This document shows, piece by piece, positions 13,746-15,446 of a DNA stretch of 15,446 nucleotides. Below the pieces are notes generated by a model. That model did not search any database and was not told where the DNA came from. It saw only the letters and a list, made by a program, of their open reading frames with translations. The stretch is from SIG565 sp045601525. GTDB lineage: Bacteria > Bacillota > Clostridia > Oscillospirales > Acutalibacteraceae. Numbering within the stretch: position 1 is the first letter of the stretch; every line of letters starts with the position of its first letter. The stretch covers positions 1 to 15,446 of the forward strand of contig JAZRZR010000003.1 in assembly GCA_045601525.1 (NCBI GenBank), written 5' to 3'. A program made the position numbers and the translations under genes.

Positions 13746-14813
13746 ATGAAAAATATATTGCTAATACTCGTCGGCGGTACTATTTGTAGCACGACCGATA
13801 AAAACGGCGTTATATCGGTTAATGATACTGCCGCTTCTGAACTGAAAAATCATTTTGAAAATGGCGATTCTCCTTTTGCTAAATCGGTGCATATTGACGA
13901 AACCGAAAATTTGTATATCTTAAGCGAAAATATAACCCTTAAAAAATGGAACGAAATTTTAAGGCTTTACAATAAACATATAAATAACAAAAAATACGAT
14001 GGCGTAATCTTTGCCCACGGCACTGATACCTTGGGATTTTCGGCGCCCCTGTTTTCCTTGCTTTTAAGCAAAATAAATATCCCCGTTTTCTTTGTTTCAG
14101 CAAATAAGCCTCTTGAAAACAAAAACTCTAACGGACATAGTAACTTTGCCGCCGCAGTTGAACTTATTTGTCGGGGAATACCGCCTAATATATATGTAAC
14201 ATATAAAAATATAAGCGATAATAAAATGTATCTTCATTTTGCCGCCCACTTAACACAGTGCGGTAACTATTCGGAGGACTTTTATTCCAAAACCGCCACC
14301 GATATAACCAACCTTGCCGAACAAGATTTCACAACACTCTTTTCCTCACTTAAAAAAGAACATCCCGTGGCCGAAAGAAAATCGCCCGTTGATAATCTCG
14401 CCGATTTTTCTCTTAATAAAAATGTCTTGGTTGTAAATGCATATCCGGGCATAAACTATTCCGCCTATAATTTAGATAATTTTTCGGCAGTTTTGCATAT
14501 AGCCTACCATTCAGGCACAGCCCCCACCCAAACCGAGAGTGAAAACTCCCTCTTGTGCTTCGCTAAGCGGTGTGCCGAAAAGGGTGTCCCGCTTTACTTA
14601 ACCCCATCAAGACCTAACGGCGAAATCTACGAAAGCCTCGCCTCCCTTAAAAAAGGGGTAGGGGAAAGCGAAATCAATTTCCTCTATGGCACCACTACTG
14701 AAATGGCATACGCAAAACTCCTGCTCGCCGCCTCGCTCACCCAAAATAACAATGAAATGCAAAAGATTATGCAAACAACCTATAATTCCGAAAATATTTA
14801 CAATACACCGTAG
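13746..14813 (+). CDS. asparaginase/glutaminase-family protein next to gatB
   Basis: 355 residues, the size of L-asparaginase, with no extra N-terminal domain like that of archaeal GatD. Motifs: LVGGTI (8-13) with nucleophile Thr12, the substrate Ser60 in SENIT, AHGTDTLGFSA (90-100) with Thr93 and Asp94, and VSANKPLENKNSNGHSNFAAA (117-137) where the family has GSxxPxxxxxSDGxxN. The Lys that completes the Thr-Lys-Asp triad (RTTKxH in type I) is not evident; the matching stretch reads MYLHFAAHLTQC. The enzyme would release ammonia from Asn or Gln, but that missing Lys makes activity uncertain. It lies 50 nt after gatB, separated by a hairpin. Context suggests an ammonia donor for GatB or an Asn-balancing enzyme. 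Start ATG 13746 follows AAAGGTGA; the TAG stop is part of a REP palindrome. Confidence 0.85.
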   Translation: MKNILLILVGGTICSTTDKNGVISVNDTAASELKNHFENGDSPFAKSVHIDETENLYILSENITLKKWNEILRLYNKHINNKKYDGVIFAHGTDTLGFSAPLFSLLLSKINIPVFFVSANKPLENKNSNGHSNFAAAVELICRGIPPNIYVTYKNISDNKMYLHFAAHLTQCGNYSEDFYSKTATDITNLAEQDFTTLFSSLKKEHPVAERKSPVDNLADFSLNKNVLVVNAYPGINYSAYNLDNFSAVLHIAYHSGTAPTQTESENSLLCFAKRCAEKGVPLYLTPSRPNGEIYESLASLKKGVGESEINFLYGTTTEMAYAKLLLAASLTQNNNEMQKIMQTTYNSENIYNTP

Positions 14814-14860
14814 GGAACGGCCATCGTGCCGTTCCGAAACAAACGGCCCGTGCCGTTTCG
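14809..14860 (+). repeat. REP-like palindrome pair at the end of the asparaginase-like gene
   Basis: First palindrome: GGAACGGC (14814-14821) / GCCGTTCC (14828-14835) with loop CATCGT. Bases 14809-14836 are identical over 28 nt to 15099-15126 inside the transposase gene. The conserved GTAGGG head supplies the TAG stop of the preceding gene. A second, related palindrome follows, AAACGGC / GCCGTTT (14841-14858). REP doublets beside a RAYT gene are the usual arrangement. Confidence 0.8.
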
Positions 14861-14874
14861 CAACCATTCCAAAC

Positions 14875-14908
14875 AAAACGACCAAGGTGATTAACCTTGG
14901 TCGTTTTT
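14875..14908. terminator. bidirectional terminator between convergent genes
   Basis: Perfect 14-bp stem AAAACGACCAAGGT (14875-14888) / ACCTTGGTCGTTTT (14894-14907) with loop GATTA and T tracts on both strands. The minus-strand transposase stop codon lies in the loop. Confidence 0.85.
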
Positions 14909-15418
14909 GTTCATCTCCCATTTTATTGGATTGTTGTCGATGTAATTCCATTTTTCAATATAATCGGCATCGTTGCGTATGATGTGGTCGTAATACGATT
15001 TTTGCCATATTTTTTTATCAAACGGTGGCAATAACCCATTTTTTACATACGATATATATTCATTTGTTGTCATTGTTTTGAAAAAATGTATTATTTCGCG
15101 TAGGGAACGGCCATCGTGCCGTTCCGTTATGGTAACAATCATATGTATATGATTTGGCATAACAACATATTTTTCGATTTTCGCATTTGGAAATTTATTT
15201 TGCGTTTCAATTATCCATTTATGAATTATTTTATTTGGCAAATGCGTAACGGCACATTGAACATTCGGGCGGAACGGCACGGGGCCGTTCCCTACGAGGT
15301 CGTTTTCAATTTTAAATAACGATTTTTTATCCTTTGTGCATATTGTTATAAAATACGAACCGCATTTGGCGTAATCGAAATTGGTTAATCTATTCGGTTT
15401 TCGATTTGGTTTTTCCAT
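14891..15418 (-). CDS. REP-associated tyrosine transposase (RAYT, IS200/IS605-type Y1 fold)
   Basis: 175 residues. HUH endonuclease signatures: the metal-binding MPNHIHMIV (His90 and His92), and the catalytic tyrosine in WQKSYYDHIIRNDADYIEKW (about 139-158; Tyr143 next to DH is the likely nucleophile). The N-terminal YAKCGSYFITICTKDKKSLF is the first strand block of the family. RAYTs are single-copy enzymes thought to spread REP palindromes. Two stretches of the protein, LVGNGPVPFRP (about 41-51) and TERHDGRSLRE (about 98-108), are translated REP-like palindromes. Start ATG 15418 lies after GGCGGTGA; ATGs at 15427 and 15436 are in frame but poorly spaced from it. Upstream sequence is cut off by the window end. 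Confidence 0.9.
   Translation of the reverse strand: MEKPNRKPNRLTNFDYAKCGSYFITICTKDKKSLFKIENDLVGNGPVPFRPNVQCAVTHLPNKIIHKWIIETQNKFPNAKIEKYVVMPNHIHMIVTITERHDGRSLREIIHFFKTMTTNEYISYVKNGLLPPFDKKIWQKSYYDHIIRNDADYIEKWNYIDNNPIKWEMNKNDQG
15099..15126 (+). repeat. REP-like palindrome inside the transposase gene, copy 2
   Basis: 28 nt identical to 14809-14836, same orientation on the plus strand. It forms GGAACGGC/GCCGTTCC with loop CATCGT and encodes ERHDGRSLR on the minus strand. Confidence 0.85.
15270..15296 (-). repeat. REP-like palindrome inside the transposase gene, copy 3 (inverted)
   Basis: The reverse complement matches the other copies, including the CGTAGGGAACGGCC head and GTGCCGTTCCG tail, but is one base shorter in the loop. 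It encodes VGNGPVPF of the transposase. Confidence 0.8.
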
Positions 15419-15446
15419 ATTCATCACCGCCCTCATAATAACACAC

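Noticed and set aside
14607..14982. Open frames on both strands across the end of the asparaginase-like gene and REP
   Set aside because: They cross a strong bidirectional terminator and palindromes and have no ribosome sites or recognisable domains.

Overview
The window looks like a chromosomal segment of an AT-rich Gram-positive bacterium, most likely an uncultured gut-type Clostridia/Oscillospirales relative. The grounds are strong Shine-Dalgarno sites (GGAGG, AGGTGA), near-consensus sigma-A promoters (TTGACA-17-TATAAT), tRNA genes with encoded CCA ends, a T-box riboswitch, an indirect Asn-tRNA (AspRS/GatCAB) route and a PASTA protein. The lineage is inferred and cannot be proven from the sequence alone.

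Layout. (1) 1-294: a tRNA cluster, tRNA-Phe (3' part only), tRNA-Gly(GCC) and tRNA-Cys(GCA), with two hairpin terminators. (2) 297-511: an array of tiny hairpins separated by TGAAAT/ATTTCA, ending in a 31-nt block that recurs at 4041-4071, where it forms a promoter. (3) 514-3878: a small XRE-type regulator facing away from a membrane-anchored protein with three PASTA domains and a beta-propeller, then a lipoprotein with an Asn/Ser-rich linker and propeller-like repeats. The divergent gap holds a large dyad with two ACC-N6-GGT sites on the promoter. (4) 4114-8100: a YgjV-like membrane protein, an MBOAT O-acyltransferase (AlgI/DltB type) with a DHHW/AlgX-like partner, and a low-molecular-weight protein tyrosine phosphatase. 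(5) 8126-8602, minus strand: a TspO/MBR protein. (6) 8722-14813: a T-box-controlled operon. (7) 14809-15446: REP-like palindromes and a RAYT-type transposase that carries copies of the same palindrome inside its coding sequence.

The T-box operon is the most interesting part. A consensus promoter and a T-box leader (acceptor-binding base C, so a G73 tRNA; candidate specifier AAC, Asn) precede an AspRS fused at its C-terminus to a complete GatC domain, then a GatA-like protein, an intact GatB and an asparaginase-family protein. The GatA-like protein keeps the amidase fold signature but has lost all three Ser-cisSer-Lys catalytic positions and about 60 N-terminal residues, so it should not be able to release ammonia from glutamine. 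The asparaginase-like protein directly downstream is therefore a candidate substitute ammonia source, by analogy with archaeal GatD. This is a hypothesis, and the asparaginase itself seems to lack the catalytic Lys. The AspRS-GatC frame also contains one in-frame TAG at a highly conserved Gln position. That could be a base-call error, a recent null mutation or suppression, and it leaves open whether the operon is a working variant tRNA amidotransferase or a decaying one.

The 0.9-7.5 kb genes are visibly more AT-rich than the synthetase/amidotransferase operon. This fits accessory surface functions beside a translation operon.
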